64,000 nt of DNA from Anodontia alba (taxonomy: Eukaryota; Mollusca; Bivalvia; Lucinida; Lucinidae): positions 18,583,293 to 18,647,292 of the forward strand of contig OZ024821.1 of NCBI GenBank assembly GCA_964016985.1, read 5' to 3'. Both the position numbers and the translations under genes were made by a program. Shown piece by piece: positions 43,905 to 54,685 of the stretch; the first letter of the stretch is position 1, and the number at the start of each line of letters is the position of its first letter. A model generated the notes under the pieces. It saw nothing but the letters and a program-made list of their open reading frames with translations. It was not told where the DNA came from and searched no databases.

Positions 43905-44780
43905 TCGAAATGCAGCCAAAAGCAGGGCCAGGTGGGAAGACGCCACCAGGAGGCAAAACTCCACCAGGGGGAAAGGCTCCACCAGGGGGAAAGACACCAC
44001 CAGGAGGCAAGACTCCACCAGGGGGAAAGAAACCAGGAGGTACAACTAAACCGAAACCGGGAGGTACAACTAAACCGAAACCGGGAGGTACAACTAAACC
44101 GAAACCGGGAGGAAAACCGAAACCGGGAGGTACAACTAAACCGAAACCGGGAGGTACAACTAAACCAAAACCAGGAGGTACAACTAAACCGAAACCGGGA
44201 GGTACAACTAAACCAAAACCAGGCGGGTCAACAAAACCAAAACCTAAACCGTCATCAAATCAACCGCTGCGACAACCAACTACGCCTTTACAACCATCTA
44301 AACCGCCGTCTACTCAGCCCCCTGCCACTTCCGCTAAACCGCCGTCTACTCAGCCCCCTGCCACTACCGCTAAATCGCCGTCTACTCAGCCCCCTGCCAC
44401 TACCGCTCAACCCACGAATACCGGTAATGTTGGTAGAAACACCAGCACTAATTATCATCATCACCATGGCGGCTACAGCCAGGGTGGTCCATATCACCAC
44501 CAGAATCACGGCGGTTACGGTTCAGGTGGTAATAGTCAAGGTGGAGGTAATCAGGGACAAGTGTCTGGTAACGGTGGATATGGCGGACCTTGTCACACCC
44601 ATGGTGGACTTCCTTGTTGTGGACAGCACAGCGGGGATCGCTCCATTGATGTAAGTGTCCATGTCCATATAGGAAGGGATCAGCTCAAAGGCTGCACATC
44701 CGGGAACTGTAAACAACAGAACAATAACAATAACCAGGGAGCTGTACTGTCAGTGGCTAATTCGACATCCGCATCTTCTG
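43905..44780 (+). CDS. secreted Ly6/uPAR-type protein: exon 5 (PGGK, TKPKPGG, His/Gly tail)
   Basis: The acceptor GTTTTCACTAG precedes TCGAAATGC and the donor TCTG|GTATGT follows. The 876 bases run from phase 1 to phase 1. Residues 132-423 begin V-E-M-Q-P-K-A-G and continue with about six PPGGKT/A units, about nine 7-9-residue G-G-T-T-K-P-K-P units (one lacking TT), a Pro/Gln bridge, three PPSTQPPATTAK units, and a His/Gly/Asn/Ser-rich stretch (YHHHHGGYSQGG, YHHQNHGGYGSGGN). A small Cys-containing end follows (GPCHTHGGLPCCG, SIDVSVHVHIG, GCTSGNCKQQ). The first tract is strongly basic. Such composition is seen in extracellular adhesive or matrix proteins; that role is inference, not homology. 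The nucleotide repeats are nearly identical, which suggests recent expansion. The frame read one base later also stays open but has no sensible composition. Confidence 0.8.
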
Positions 44781-44798
44781 GTATGTTTACTAATCTCT

Positions 44799-44835
44799 CT
44801 CTCTCTCTCCCTCTCCCTCTCTCTCTCTTTGTTTA
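44799..44835. repeat. CT-rich microsatellite at intron 5 start
   Basis: CT runs directly behind the exon 5 donor. Confidence 0.85.
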
Positions 44836-44889
44836 GTTTGACAGCAAGGTCAGTGGATACACTTTCAGATGCGGCAACTCTGTTAAAAG

Positions 44890-45145
44890 GTTTTATTACC
44901 CTTCTCAAAAAAGGATCTACTCTGAAAGGAAAAAAATAGAGAAGACCCTTTTTGAAAAGGGACTTCGTATGCAGGATAGCAAAAAAAGAAAGACTCAAAG
45001 CAATCTGCTTTCAGGTAAGACAACTCTTTCTAAATAGTTTATCTCCCGTCAGAAAAAAGATCTACTCTAAAAGGAAGAAAATCGTTCCCATAGGGAGCAA
45101 ATTCTTTCCTTTTAAAGAAGTTTCCTTTTAAGAAGGGGTTTGGTG
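44890..45145. repeat. two tandem CTTTTCAGAAGGGG-type hairpins
   Basis: TTCTCAAAAAAGGATCTACTC with GAAGACCCTTTTTGAAAAGG, then GTCAGAAAAAAGATCTACTC with TTCCTTTTAAGAAGGGG. These belong to the family at 32,320 and 43,510. Confidence 0.6.
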
Positions 45146-45184
45146 TCTAGGAAAATAAACAGAAAGTCACAAATGCTACCCAGC

Positions 45185-45275
45185 AAGCACACAATTGAAA
45201 CAACGGTGATTGAACGGTGATTCAACGTCTTCGTCAAGACGTTGGCGTTGTTTTAACGTTGTGTGCCTGATGGGT
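45185..45275. repeat. palindrome CACACAATTGAAACAACG type
   Basis: CACACAATTGAAACAACG and CGTTGTTTTAACGTTGTGTG with inner CAACGTCTTCGTCAAGACGTTG. Confidence 0.8.
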
Positions 45276-46050
45276 ATCTGCCTTTTAAAAGATGGCATCC
45301 AGTCCTCTGCAGGCGCCAAGAGGGTTACGGAAGGCGTCAACCATCTGGGTGCAGTCATACTCTAATAATTTCAATTTCTCATCTTTATAGACAATTCACA
45401 CAATTTGATTAGTTTAAAGAAAAGTTTTACACTTGAAAAATAAAGAGCATGACTATGTCCGATCTATTTTCCTGCCACCGTCTGAAAAAAGACACTTTCG
45501 CAACATTTGTAACATTTTGATAACAAAGTTTGAATTATAAGGAATGAATTAATATCTTTGTGGATTTTATCGATGTATCAACTCCGGCGAATCACTCATA
45601 AATTGAACACATCATGTGTGTGTATTTTATCGATATGTAAATTCCTGCGACCAACTACTAAAATTAACATACAGCTCGACGGGATTTTATCGACGTGTAA
45701 ACTCCAGCGAACAACTCACTGTCTTAAAGGAAAATGCAATTTTGATGAAGAATGTATCTCAGGTGAAAATTCTTAACCTTGATCAAAATCGGATAAAATC
45801 TAAGAGAGTTAAAATCGTTTGAAAATTTTAGAACCATAAACAAAAGCGCCGCCATTTTGATTATTCAATTAGGTTCTAAACATTTCAAAATCTCAAACAA
45901 AATTTTCTTTCTGATAGACGTTAATGCCGGTTTCAAGAAAACCAATAAATGCCTAGAGAAGAAGCTTTATATACGAAGATAGAAGCAGAAAGTTATTGCA
46001 ACTCATATTTATTATTTAGGTTTTGAAATATAATTAGAGCTTAATGCATC
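45276..46050. other. non-coding, small diverged tandem
   Basis: At 45,560-45,725 the motif TTTTATCGAYRTGTAAACTCC / GCGAACAACTCACT occurs three times at a spacing of about 60-70 bases. No exon was recognised. Confidence 0.45.
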
Positions 46051-46052
46051 TC

Positions 46053-46323
46053 CATTTCGAAAACATGCCTCTTCAACAAATGTCACCACCAAAAGCTGAA
46101 AGTTTTCAGATAAAAATTCTGATATTTTTCATATTTCTGCTCAAAACATAGATTGTGGGTACTCGTTAGAACCGCCTCACCAAGGCGGTTCTAACGAGTA
46201 CCCACAATCTATGTTTTTGAGCAGAAATAAGAAAACTATTTACTACCCCTGTAAACCCCAGTTTTACTAAATAAATTTTTTGGTTTAAGGGGATCGAAAT
46301 TATATAGGTATGTTTTCGTGATG
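46053..46323 (+). mobile_element. MITE family A, copy abutting the terminal-exon acceptor
   Basis: CATTTCGAAAACATGCC and GGTATGTTTTCGTGATG ends. The central arms GTTAGAACCGCCTCACCAAG are near-perfect. Its right end lies 41 bases before the exon 6 acceptor. Confidence 0.85.
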
Positions 46324-46364
46324 CAGATACATTCTCTACCAACACTGTTTTTTCTCTTTAACAG

Positions 46365-46435
46365 AAAATGTTCACTGTGTTAATCTTGTGGGTGATTCTC
46401 CGGAGTTAACACATCCATACAATCGACAAAAATAA
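46365..46435 (+). CDS. secreted Ly6/uPAR-type protein: candidate terminal exon 6
   Basis: The pyrimidine-rich acceptor CTGTTTTTTCTCTTTAACAG precedes AAAATGTTCAC. The two leading bases complete the phase-1 codon from exon 5, then ENVHCVNLVGDSPELTHPYN and RQK lead to TAA at 46,433-46,435. The stop overlaps AATAAA at 46,431-46,436, a possible polyadenylation signal, though it is unusually close to the stop. One additional Cys is added. The exon is short and has no family match, so it rests only on splice site, phase and position. The alternative is splicing from exon 5 to the Thr/Ser-rich exon at 57,058. Confidence 0.45.
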
Positions 46436-46479
46436 AATAGAATTCATTCCTATACTGAAGGCTATCCCACATATGATAA

Positions 46480-46929
46480 ATAAATCAAACAAGATGGCCA
46501 AGATGGCCCTGTATCGCTCACCTGATTCCAGACTACTTTCGAGTCATTAGGCCTTTCAGTTCAGGAGAAGAAGTGCAAAATTGATTTCTAAGATAGTTGT
46601 CACGGCGGCCATCTTGGATTTTTTTTTCTGAACAGAATAATTTAAACAATTTTAATTTACAATTCACCCCGATGCTTCCTACCAAGTTTCAAGTCCAATG
46701 GCCTTTCAGTTCAGGAGAAGAAGCGTAAAATAATTTTTCAAGATAGCAGCCATTGCGGTCATCTTGGATTTCCGATCGGAACTATTTAACTTATTTTTGA
46801 TCAACAAGTCACCCTGATGCTTCCTATTAAGATTCGAGTCAGCTGGCCTTTCGGTTCAGGAGAAGAAGCGAAAAATAGATTTTCAAGATGGCGGCCATGG
46901 TGGCCACCTTGAATTCCGGATCGGTACGA
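46480..46929 (+). repeat. ~114-bp degenerate array, left part
   Basis: Units share GATGCTTCCTACCAAGTTTC, CTGGCCTTTCGGTTCAGGAG, AAGAAGCGAAAAATAGATTT and a palindrome AAGATGGCGGCCAT/ATGGCGGCCATCTT. The array is split by a LINE and resumes at 49,868. Confidence 0.8.
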
Positions 46930-46941
46930 TTTTAGCTATTT

Positions 46942-49867
46942 GGTTTAAACTGTATTTATTTGACTTTATAGTAGACATATACAATACATGCATTAGACAT
47001 ATATGTCACAGGATTTGACGGTAAGCACAAGTGCTTATTTGAGTCATCTCCTGGGAATAAACAGCATATGTTACATCATCTATGAATGGAAGGCAGTGTA
47101 ACACATTTAATGAATATGAAAAAGAAAGAAAGAAAGAAAGAAAGAACGAAAGAACGAAAGAAATTTCATGTGTATTGACATGAAGTAATAATCGAACTGA
47201 TTAGTAAATTCAGCGGATACACAGGTAGTTTAAGTGTTTGTTATGAAACACAAAGCATGTTGTTCAGTTCAAATGCTACAGCTGTAAAAAATTCTAGCGG
47301 CAACATGAACATATTTTGGCTGATTCCCAGTTCCCCAAACATAGTCATTTATAGGGACTACAAAAATATTCCGGATTTCACTATAAACTCTTGCACTTTA
47401 AGAAATAACTGTTCGTTTTCCTGAAAGGTTAGATTTTGGCTGCCGTAGGGAAAATCTTTTACCGTATAATTTAAAAGAGAATCCGAGAAATATCTTCTTC
47501 GAAAATGAGCGAGCCTAGGACATGCAAAGAAAAAGTGATATGCACTTTCAAATCCTCCGCACGCACACGTGGGACTTGGAACGATATTTTTACGATAAAG
47601 GTCGGCATTTAAGGAGCTACATCCAAGTCTCAGACGTGCTTGGAGAATTTGGCCTATACCTGTACCAGTGTTATAATACGAAGGAGGTTTTTTTAGATCC
47701 TTGTTTAAACGTGATTTGAATGCAGCCACTGATGGCGCATCCTTGACCTCGGCGGGGAGATCGTTCCATGCACGGATCGTTGCCGGGAAAAAGGAATTTA
47801 GAAACAAATTTGTATTAGCGCGATAGTTCTGGAAATGATTTGAATTTCTTAGATTGTAAGAGGTCGTGTCTTGCACTAGTGGTGGAAGAAGATCGTTAAG
47901 ATATACAGGAGTTAGCCCATGAAGGATTTTGAAGAGAATTATGAGTCTGTGCTTGTTTCTCCTGTTTTGGAGAGTCTCCCATCCAAGGTCTGTGAGTAGT
48001 TTGCTCACGCTACACAGTTTAGTAGCACCGGTTATTATTCGAGCGGCCTCGATATGGATTACGTCGAGTTGCCTTTTGGTCTCTGTGGGACAATTGTCCC
48101 ACACCGAATCACAATGTTCTAGCAGAGGCAGCACATACGCCTTATACATTTTTTCAGGTGATTTTCTACTAACTCTGAACTTAAGAGCTCAGAGGAGGTT
48201 TAATCTTGTCCAAGCCTTTACGGAAATGTTTTTAATGTGATCTGACCAGTTTCAGGAACTAGAAAGCGTAAGTCCTAGGTGCTTGTGACTATTCGTCTCC
48301 TGAAGCATTGTTCCGTTCATAAAAAGGGGAGGATGAGGCGGTGAGATAATTCTCCTCGAGATGATCATAGAAAGTGTTTTGTTAGCATTAAAATTGACTA
48401 ACCAATCTTCTGCCCGCTGAGAAATAGTTTGCAAATCGGCATTTAAACACCGAGCCGCTGCATTTGGACACTCGACAATGATATAAAGACTAGTATCGTC
48501 TGCAAACAACCAAATAGAACAACCTATATGTTTTACTATGTCATTTATATAGAGAAGAAAAAGAAGGGGTCCAAGAATTGATTCTTGGGGAAACCACCTA
48601 AGAACGTTATCTGAACAACCTATTCCGGACATTTTATGCAGGAGACCCTTGTACAAGACTCTGTCAAAAGCCTTACTTATATCACAAAAGACGGCGCGAA
48701 CTTCTTTACCTTTATCAACGGCTTCACAGAATGTGTGGTAAGTATGTAACAATTGATATGTTGTGGAGTCGCCTTGGACAAAGCCCGACTGAAGAGGAGT
48801 TAAGAGCTGATCAGAAGTGACATAGTTATACAAATGTTTATGTACACAACGTTCCATGACTTTGCCTGGTGAGCTCAGGAGAGATATAGGTCGATAATTA
48901 CTGGTTAAAGACTTTTCATCTTTCTTATGGATAGGCGAAACGTTGGCAGTTTTCCAGGCTGAAGGGAAATAACCCTGTTGGAGAGATCGATTAAAGATAA
49001 CAGAAAACGGGCGTGCAAGAACTATAGCACCTTCTTTCAGTAAACGGGGACTGATTAAGTCTGGACCACTTGCCTTGTTGATTTTCAAATTATAAAGACA
49101 ATCTTTCACATCTTCATCTAAAATGTTAATAGATTCTTAGTGGTAAGGGACTGGGTCTAAGTTTGGTAAAGGTTTGCATGCGTCATTAAGGGTTGTCTGT
49201 GCTGTGAAAAAAGCATTCAACATGTTTGCTTTTTGAAGATCATTTTCTGCATATTCCTGATTCATGGTCAGCGTGGGTATGTTAGTTGTTGATTGTAAGT
49301 TTAAAATTTTTTAGAGGTTTTCCAAAAAAACTTTGGGATCACAGTTATCGGAAGAGAGTAAGCGATCAAGTTTATCATTATATTCCTTTTTGGATTTTCT
49401 TATTTCATTTACAACGGTGTTGCGAACTGTTTTGTATCTGATCCAAAAACGGATATCGTTTGTTCTTCTACACTGGCGGAAAGTGCATTTACGTGTCCTA
49501 ATCAATTGTTTTATGCGACATGTTACCCATGGTTGATCGGATAATTTTACTGTAATAACTTTGTTCGGGATCGCCTTGTCAGCTGCACTAAGTATTGCTG
49601 TTGAAATGCACTGAACATTGGAATCGATATCATTATCTGTTTGGAGATGCTCGACAAGGTTAAATTCCGATAATAATCGACGATATTTATCGTAGTCGGC
49701 TAACTTGTAGTTCCAGATTTTTCTCTTAAAACTTATGGTTGACGGACGTGTAAATTTTAAGTAAACAACGATTGGGCAATGATATCGTACTTGATCAGGT
49801 ATAAAGGGATCGAGTACATAACTTTGCAGAATGTTTGCTGTACAACGGACAAGAACAAGGTCAATCG
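46942..49867 (-). mobile_element. non-LTR retrotransposon (LINE) inserted in the 114-bp array
   Basis: The insert is bounded by TTTTAGCTATTT at 46,930-46,941 and TTTTAGCTGTTT at 49,868-49,879, a 12-base target duplication with one mismatch. Its minus-strand body has a 3' untranslated region with TTTC repeats (47,118-47,161) and an AATAAA-like A-rich end near 46,955. The 5' end is truncated within the endonuclease domain. Confidence 0.85.
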
Positions 49868-49890
49868 TTTTAGCTGTTTTTGATTTAAAT
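47358..49890 (-). pseudogene. LINE ORF2: endonuclease end, reverse transcriptase, Cys/His C-terminus
   Basis: One minus-strand frame runs from about 49,890 to 47,358, about 850 codons, broken only by TAA near 49,311 and 49,139 and TGA near 48,247 and 48,193. Features in order: end of an apurinic-type endonuclease (TIDLVLV; VRYHCPI where SDHCPI is usual), a connector (WVTCRIKQLIRTRK), the RT (KASGPDLISPRLLKEG, NYRPISLLSSPGKVMERC, LQSGFVQGDSTTYQLL, CDISKAFDRV, PQESILGPLLFLLYIND, LFADDTSLYI, HKHLGLTLS), and a C-terminus with LRLGCSSLNADLYRK and C-x1-C-x7-H-x5-C (CACGGFESAYHFFFAC). The FADD motif is intact. About 30 residues between LRWF and PQESIL are deleted in frame. It is a Jockey-superfamily (CR1/L2-like) LINE, recently inactivated. 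Confidence 0.85.
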
Positions 49891-50933
49891 GTCACCCTGA
49901 TGTTTCCTACCAAGTTTCAAGTCAGTTTCAGTTCAGGAGTCGAAGCGAAAAATAGATTTTCAAGATGGCGGTCATAGCCCGATGCTTCCTACCAAGTTTC
50001 AAGTGCATTGTCTTTTCGGTTCAGAAGAAGAAGCGAAACATAGTTTTCAAGATGGTGGCCATGGCGGCCATCTTGGATTTCTGATCGGAACGATTTTAGC
50101 TATTTTTGATCTGCAACACACCCCGATGCTTCTTACCAGGTTTCAAGTCAACTGGCCTTTCGGTTCAGGAGAAGAAGCGAAAAGTAGATTTTCAAGATGG
50201 CGGCCATGGCGGCCATCTTGAATTTCCGATCAGAACTATTTTAACTATTTTTTTTATCTACAAATCACCCTGACGCTTCCTACCAAGTGTCAAGTCAGTT
50301 GGATTTTTGGTTCAGGAGAAGAAGCGAAAAAAATATTTTCAAGGCCATCTTGGATTTCCGATCGGAACGATTTTAGATATTTTTGAGCTACATATCGCCC
50401 AAATGCTTCCTACCAAGTTTCAAGTCAATTTGCTTTTAGGTTCAGAAGCTTCCTACCAAGTTTCTAGTCAACTGGCCCAGGGACGTAGGAGGAGTAGGCT
50501 TTTAAAGCAAACGCCGCTGGAGGAAATGGTTAAACAACAAAGCAACTCTGTGGACAGTTGGGATGACATTTTGCCATTTTGTTTATTGATGTAAACCTGA
50601 TGCAGTATAACTAAGTAACTCGAATTCGGATCGGAACCAATTTAGGGGGTTTTTTTATCTACAAGTCACCCTGATGCTTCCTACCAAGTTTCAAGTCAAT
50701 TGCCCTTTTGGAGCAGGTGAAGAAGCGAAAAATAGATTTAGAAGATGGCCGCCATGGCGGCCAGCTTGGATTTCCGATCGGAAAGATTTTAGATATTTTT
50801 TATCTACAAATCACCCAAATGCTTCCTACCAAGTTTCAAGTCAGTTGGCTTTTTGGTTCAGAAGAAGAAGCGAAAAATAGATTTTCAAGACGGCCGCATG
50901 GCGGCCAACTTGGATTTTTGATCGAAACGATTT

Positions 50934-50976
<43 letters not shown>

Positions 50977-51015
50977 GAGTCACCGTTAAGCTTCCTACCA
51001 AGTTTCGAATCAATT
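49868..51015 (+). repeat. ~114-bp degenerate array, right part
   Basis: About eight further units with the same blocks as 46,480-46,929. Two units near 50,455 and 51,005 are joined to GGGACGTAGGAGGAGTAGG. A poly-T of about 31 bases occupies 50,938-50,969. Frames stay open locally because units lack stops, but they are not coding. Confidence 0.8.
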
Positions 51016-51300
51016 GGTGCAGGGGCGTAGGAGGAGTAGGCTTTTAAAGCAAATTGTAGACGCCGCACGACGCAGGCTATTTTTTTTTCTTTTGTTATCA
51101 TCTCTATTTGCAATAATAGGCATATCCGAATTCAGTAATAGAAAAGTCCATTTCATAAATTCAGGACGGAAATGGTTAAACAACTAAGCAACTCTGTGGA
51201 CTGTTGGGATGACATTTCGCCATTGTGTTTATTGATGTAAACCAGATGCAGTACAACTTAGTAACTCGAAATCGGATCACTCTTTTATCGTGGCTGATCC
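51016..51300. repeat. duplicate of the 50,480-50,630 segment
   Basis: GGAGGAGTAGGCTTTTAAAGC, GGAAATGGTTAAACAAC, GCAACTCTGTGGAC, TTGGGATGACATTT and TATTGATGTAAACC occur in both places in the same order, with extra sequence in the second. Confidence 0.75.
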
Positions 51301-51309
51301 GAACTGGTT

Positions 51310-51575
51310 TTTGAGTCACTAATAAAAATATTCTTCCGATACCTCAAAAAACAAATATTAAGAGATACATGATTTTTAGGAAATTTTCTTACGATTTTAT
51401 CATGAAAATGTATGTCGTGTTTACTCATTAGAATCGCTTGTCGAGGCGATTCTATTAAACACACTCAACATACCATTTCATAGAATACCGAAAAGATCAC
51501 GTAAATTATGCCCATTTGCCTCCTGACCTAACGGTATGATTAACCCACAGTGGCTCGAATTACCAATGTCTAGAA
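51310..51575 (+). mobile_element. MITE family C, uninterrupted copy
   Basis: TTTTTGAGTCACTAATAAAA, ATTCTTCCGATACC, CATTAGAATCGCTTGTCGAG, GATTAACCCACAGTGGCTCG and AATTACCAATGTCTAGAAC. It gives the empty site for the family A insertion at 21,840. Another partial copy with GGGTACTC-type centre is at 59,100-59,330 in the opposite sense. Confidence 0.65.
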
Positions 51576-51779
51576 CATTTTTTTTTCAGATTTCTATTTT
51601 CCGAATTTTAAAGACCATTGACACTTTCCAGTTGAGTAGTGGCACAGGTCTTTTTACTAAATAAGTGATGTCACACCTGTATGAATTTAAATAGCTAAAA
51701 AAACAAATGGCGGGCGCCAACAGGAGCAGGGTTTCAGGGCCAAAACACTCGCGAGTAGCTTGCATATTTGAACGCGGCC

Positions 51780-52020
51780 CTGGGCTGCGTTCAGGTGTCA
51801 AACACGTTCGCGGTTACTCGCAAAACAAAAGCGAACTTCCCGTTGAGTTGTAATAGTTTTGGGCGGAGGGTAGCCATATCCCAAAACTATTCTCAAACTG
51901 TCTTTAGGCACAATCAAGATGGCGGCCTATGCGAAAAATTTTTGTATGCTTGCTTGTAACCAAACATATGAGAATGTTTACTGAATTATATTTTTTATTT
52001 GATTCTATATTGAATTAATA
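51780..52020 (+). repeat. dispersed repeat H, copy 2
   Basis: AAACTATTCTCAAACTGTC, AAGATGGCGGCCTATGCG, GCTTGTAACCAAACATATG and AGAATGTTTACTG align with 53,765-53,890 and, inverted, 33,455-33,660. Confidence 0.6.
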
Positions 52021-53236
52021 TTATTTGACCTGTACAAAGATCTTAGGTAGAAAAGTCTACTATTTTGAATTAATATTAATTGACCTTTTACAAAGATCTT
52101 AGGTAGAAAAGTCTACTCCACAGATATGGGTTAAAAACTTTCTATTATCTTTTTATATTCATTCGATGTTTTCTGACGCTTATACAGCTTACATAGGTGA
52201 TTACTGACATTATCAGTGTGTAATGTTAACCCTTGTCTTGCTGAATGAATTAAGATGCCACACCCATTTCTAATTTTCAGCCAGTCAGATTACTTAAACC
52301 AGATAGTTGATATAAATTCACATACTTAATGGCAGACAGTGCAGAACTGATCTGGATATACTCTGTTTGCAAAGGCATGACATATCCAGGTTCAGCAGAA
52401 CTAGGGTTAAGGCAATGACACATATTACTTGGCTTGCACGGCGACCAGGTGGACCTATCGTCTTATACTTCTGGTTATTGTATATATTGGGACCACTACA
52501 GAAATGGAGAGATCCTGATAGATGCTGTGAAAGTTGGACAGACGGGTCTATATGGCTGATGTGTGTATTAACTGAAGAAGTTAATGTTTTACAAATATAG
52601 ACGTTTATACATGGACAGGTCCTATTATTTGTGTTTGAAGTGACTTTTTGGCCCATGCGACAGGGTGTACTTAAAACAATTACACATTTATTATTTTGTT
52701 GTGCAAATTTCACAAGTCATGATAATAAAAGATTATCTCGATATCACAGCAAGTCTCGTCTACGAGAATCACAGGTACTCTGCAACTGGCGGTTACATAA
52801 GACAACTTTAAAACGAGCTTAAGCGACCTGCGAAGCAGGCCGCCGAAGCAGGTGGCGAATCTTAAGCTCGTACTATAGGTATCGTGAGTCTCTCACATGC
52901 TATGCAGAAGAAGTCGCATGCGGCGGTTGACTGGTTTCCCATATCTACAGTGGAGTGTATCAAAAAAGGAAACAGGAAAAAGGAAAAAAATGCACAAAAT
53001 GCTTAAGCTCGTTTCATATTAATAATCATTCAATAGATGCAAAATAGTATTTTGAAAAACACTCGCCAGTCATGTGCACTCAACCGTACTCGCGGCAATA
53101 GTGGACTGGTCCGACTGTGTTTAAAAATCATGAAAGACCTACAAAGATGTTCGAGCCATTGAAGTTCTACTGTAAATTGCTCATAACTGGTTGAAATTAT
53201 TCGCTGCGTTTTGAGTGCAAAACAAGCAACCAATCA
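52021..53236. other. repeat-rich non-coding interval
   Basis: Contains a tandem pair TTGAATTAATATTATTTGACC / AAAGATCTTAGGTAGAAAAG at 52,010-52,115, a family E copy at 52,230-52,410 with collapsed hairpin, and a small palindrome CCTGCGAAGCAGG at 52,827. No exon could be supported. Confidence 0.5.
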
Positions 53237-53488
53237 GGGCCCAGTTGTTCAAAACTAACGACGTCGTTAGTTAACGTGTCGTTAAAACTTTGATCATCAA
53301 ATACGGCTTATACGTTAATATTTACTTGAATATTTTTGCTGAAAAATGTAAGTAGATTTTGCATTTGCAAAAGCTACTCACATTTTTCAGCAAAAATAAC
53401 TGTGAATTAGAAATTGTACTTACTAGAATAGTTAACATGTTGCCCACTAACGAGGTCGTTGCTAACGATGCTTCGAACAACTGGGCCC
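53237..53488 (-). mobile_element. MITE family G, copy 4
   Basis: GGGCCCAGTTGTTCAAAAC and CTTCGAACAACTGGGCCC ends. The central GCTGAAAAATGTAAGTAG / CTACTCACATTTTTCAGC hairpin is present. It is more diverged than the other copies. Confidence 0.82.
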
Positions 53489-53699
53489 AGATCTCGATTC
53501 CAATCTGAGATAACAATTTTAAACAGAATTACGAACGTATTCAGTAATTGTCAGGAGGGGCTGGGGGCTGTTAGGTTATTTAACCCGATTTGCTTTGGTA
53601 TGGAGAAGTTAAAGTCCAATGAAATGTGCGGCGGCAAATCAAAACTACAATTCGTAATAATAAGAATATATGATGTAATCGGCATACCCGTTACTTACG

Positions 53700-53900
53700 A
53701 ACCTCGGTATCCATCCAAAACCAGAGCTGCGAACATTCTGTTCATTTGCGACAGTTTTCGGAGGAGGCTAGCAAACACCCCAAACTATTCTCAAGCTGGC
53801 TTGTGGTACAACTAAGATGGCGGCCTATGCGAATAAAAGTTATGTAGACGTGTTTGTAACCAATAAAATGAGAATATTTACTGCGTTGATATTATTCATT
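53700..53900 (+). repeat. dispersed repeat H, copy 3
   Basis: CCAAACTATTCTCAAGCTGG, AAGATGGCGGCCTATGCG and TTGTAACCAATAAAATGAG match copy 2. Confidence 0.6.
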
Positions 53901-54129
53901 TTATTTTATATTAACTTAATAATTATTGATATAACTTACTCGATCTAACATCAAGTCCCGTATACGAGAAAACGGCTGCTCTCTAATTGGAGGTCACAAG
54001 ATACAGCTTTACAATAACCGTTCAGAAGATGCAAAATAATTCTTCAGTGAAAAACGCTCGCCAGTGTTTCGCTTTACTGACCGCAACCCTGTTTAATCAA
54101 ACTGTGTACAAGCATTAACAAGAAAATAG

Positions 54130-54340
54130 GACAATATATTTGTTAGAATGGCCTCATTGAGGCGATTCCAAGAAATATCCAAAATATGTTTTTTTTTTAA
54201 AGTATTACATACAATATTCTTGCAAAATATTTGACTAATTGTTACCTCTTAAGCGAAGTTTTCATGACAGGCGAATTGTCATTATAACGAATTTTGTCGT
54301 TGTGTCAAGTTTCGGTATAAAGAGGGTTGTCTGTACTTAA
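54130..54340 (-). mobile_element. MITE family B, copy 3 (half)
   Basis: On the minus strand, ACAGACAACCCTCTTTATACC, GACACAACGACAAAATTCG and the hairpin GGAATCGCCTCAATGAGGCC. It includes the left half and the centre only. Confidence 0.65.
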
Positions 54341-54685
54341 CTATAACAAAGACAATATTAACATGGTATAATTAGCACCGGTCACTAGGTCAAGTGACCA
54401 GTGTTTCTTAATCTTAGCATGTTAATAATTTAGTCACTATATATTTGGACTGGGGCCGGCCTATGCTTCTTTTTGGACGCTAGACATTAATAGGTTAATT
54501 TTGTAACCGTAAGTGGATTCATGATTACAAATTTCCTGTTTGTTTGACCCAGTATAGAAAAATGCAATCAAGAACACGAGTACTAATTGACGCAGTGAAA
54601 ATAGGAGCATACAAATTTGTCCTAATTAGGCCTCTTTGACATAAAATTTGCTTGCCGTATTTATCCAAATGTTAAAAAACACATG

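Noticed and set aside
43932..44654. 240-codon Arg/Gln/Asn-rich frame overlapping exon 5
   Set aside because: It is a one-base-shifted reading of the repeats and does not keep the exon 4 to exon 5 phase.
44837..45014. Possible exon after exon 5
   Set aside because: In the required phase it hits TGA at once, and its sequence is a hairpin repeat shared with 45,040-45,140.
48190..48250. TGA codons in the LINE frame as selenocysteine
   Set aside because: They look like ordinary Cys/Arg-to-stop mutations, are accompanied by TAA stops, and non-LTR elements have no such precedent.
50307..50971. Repeated open frames with QVNWPFGSGEEAK-like sequence
   Set aside because: They are translations of the 114-bp array and shift frame from unit to unit.
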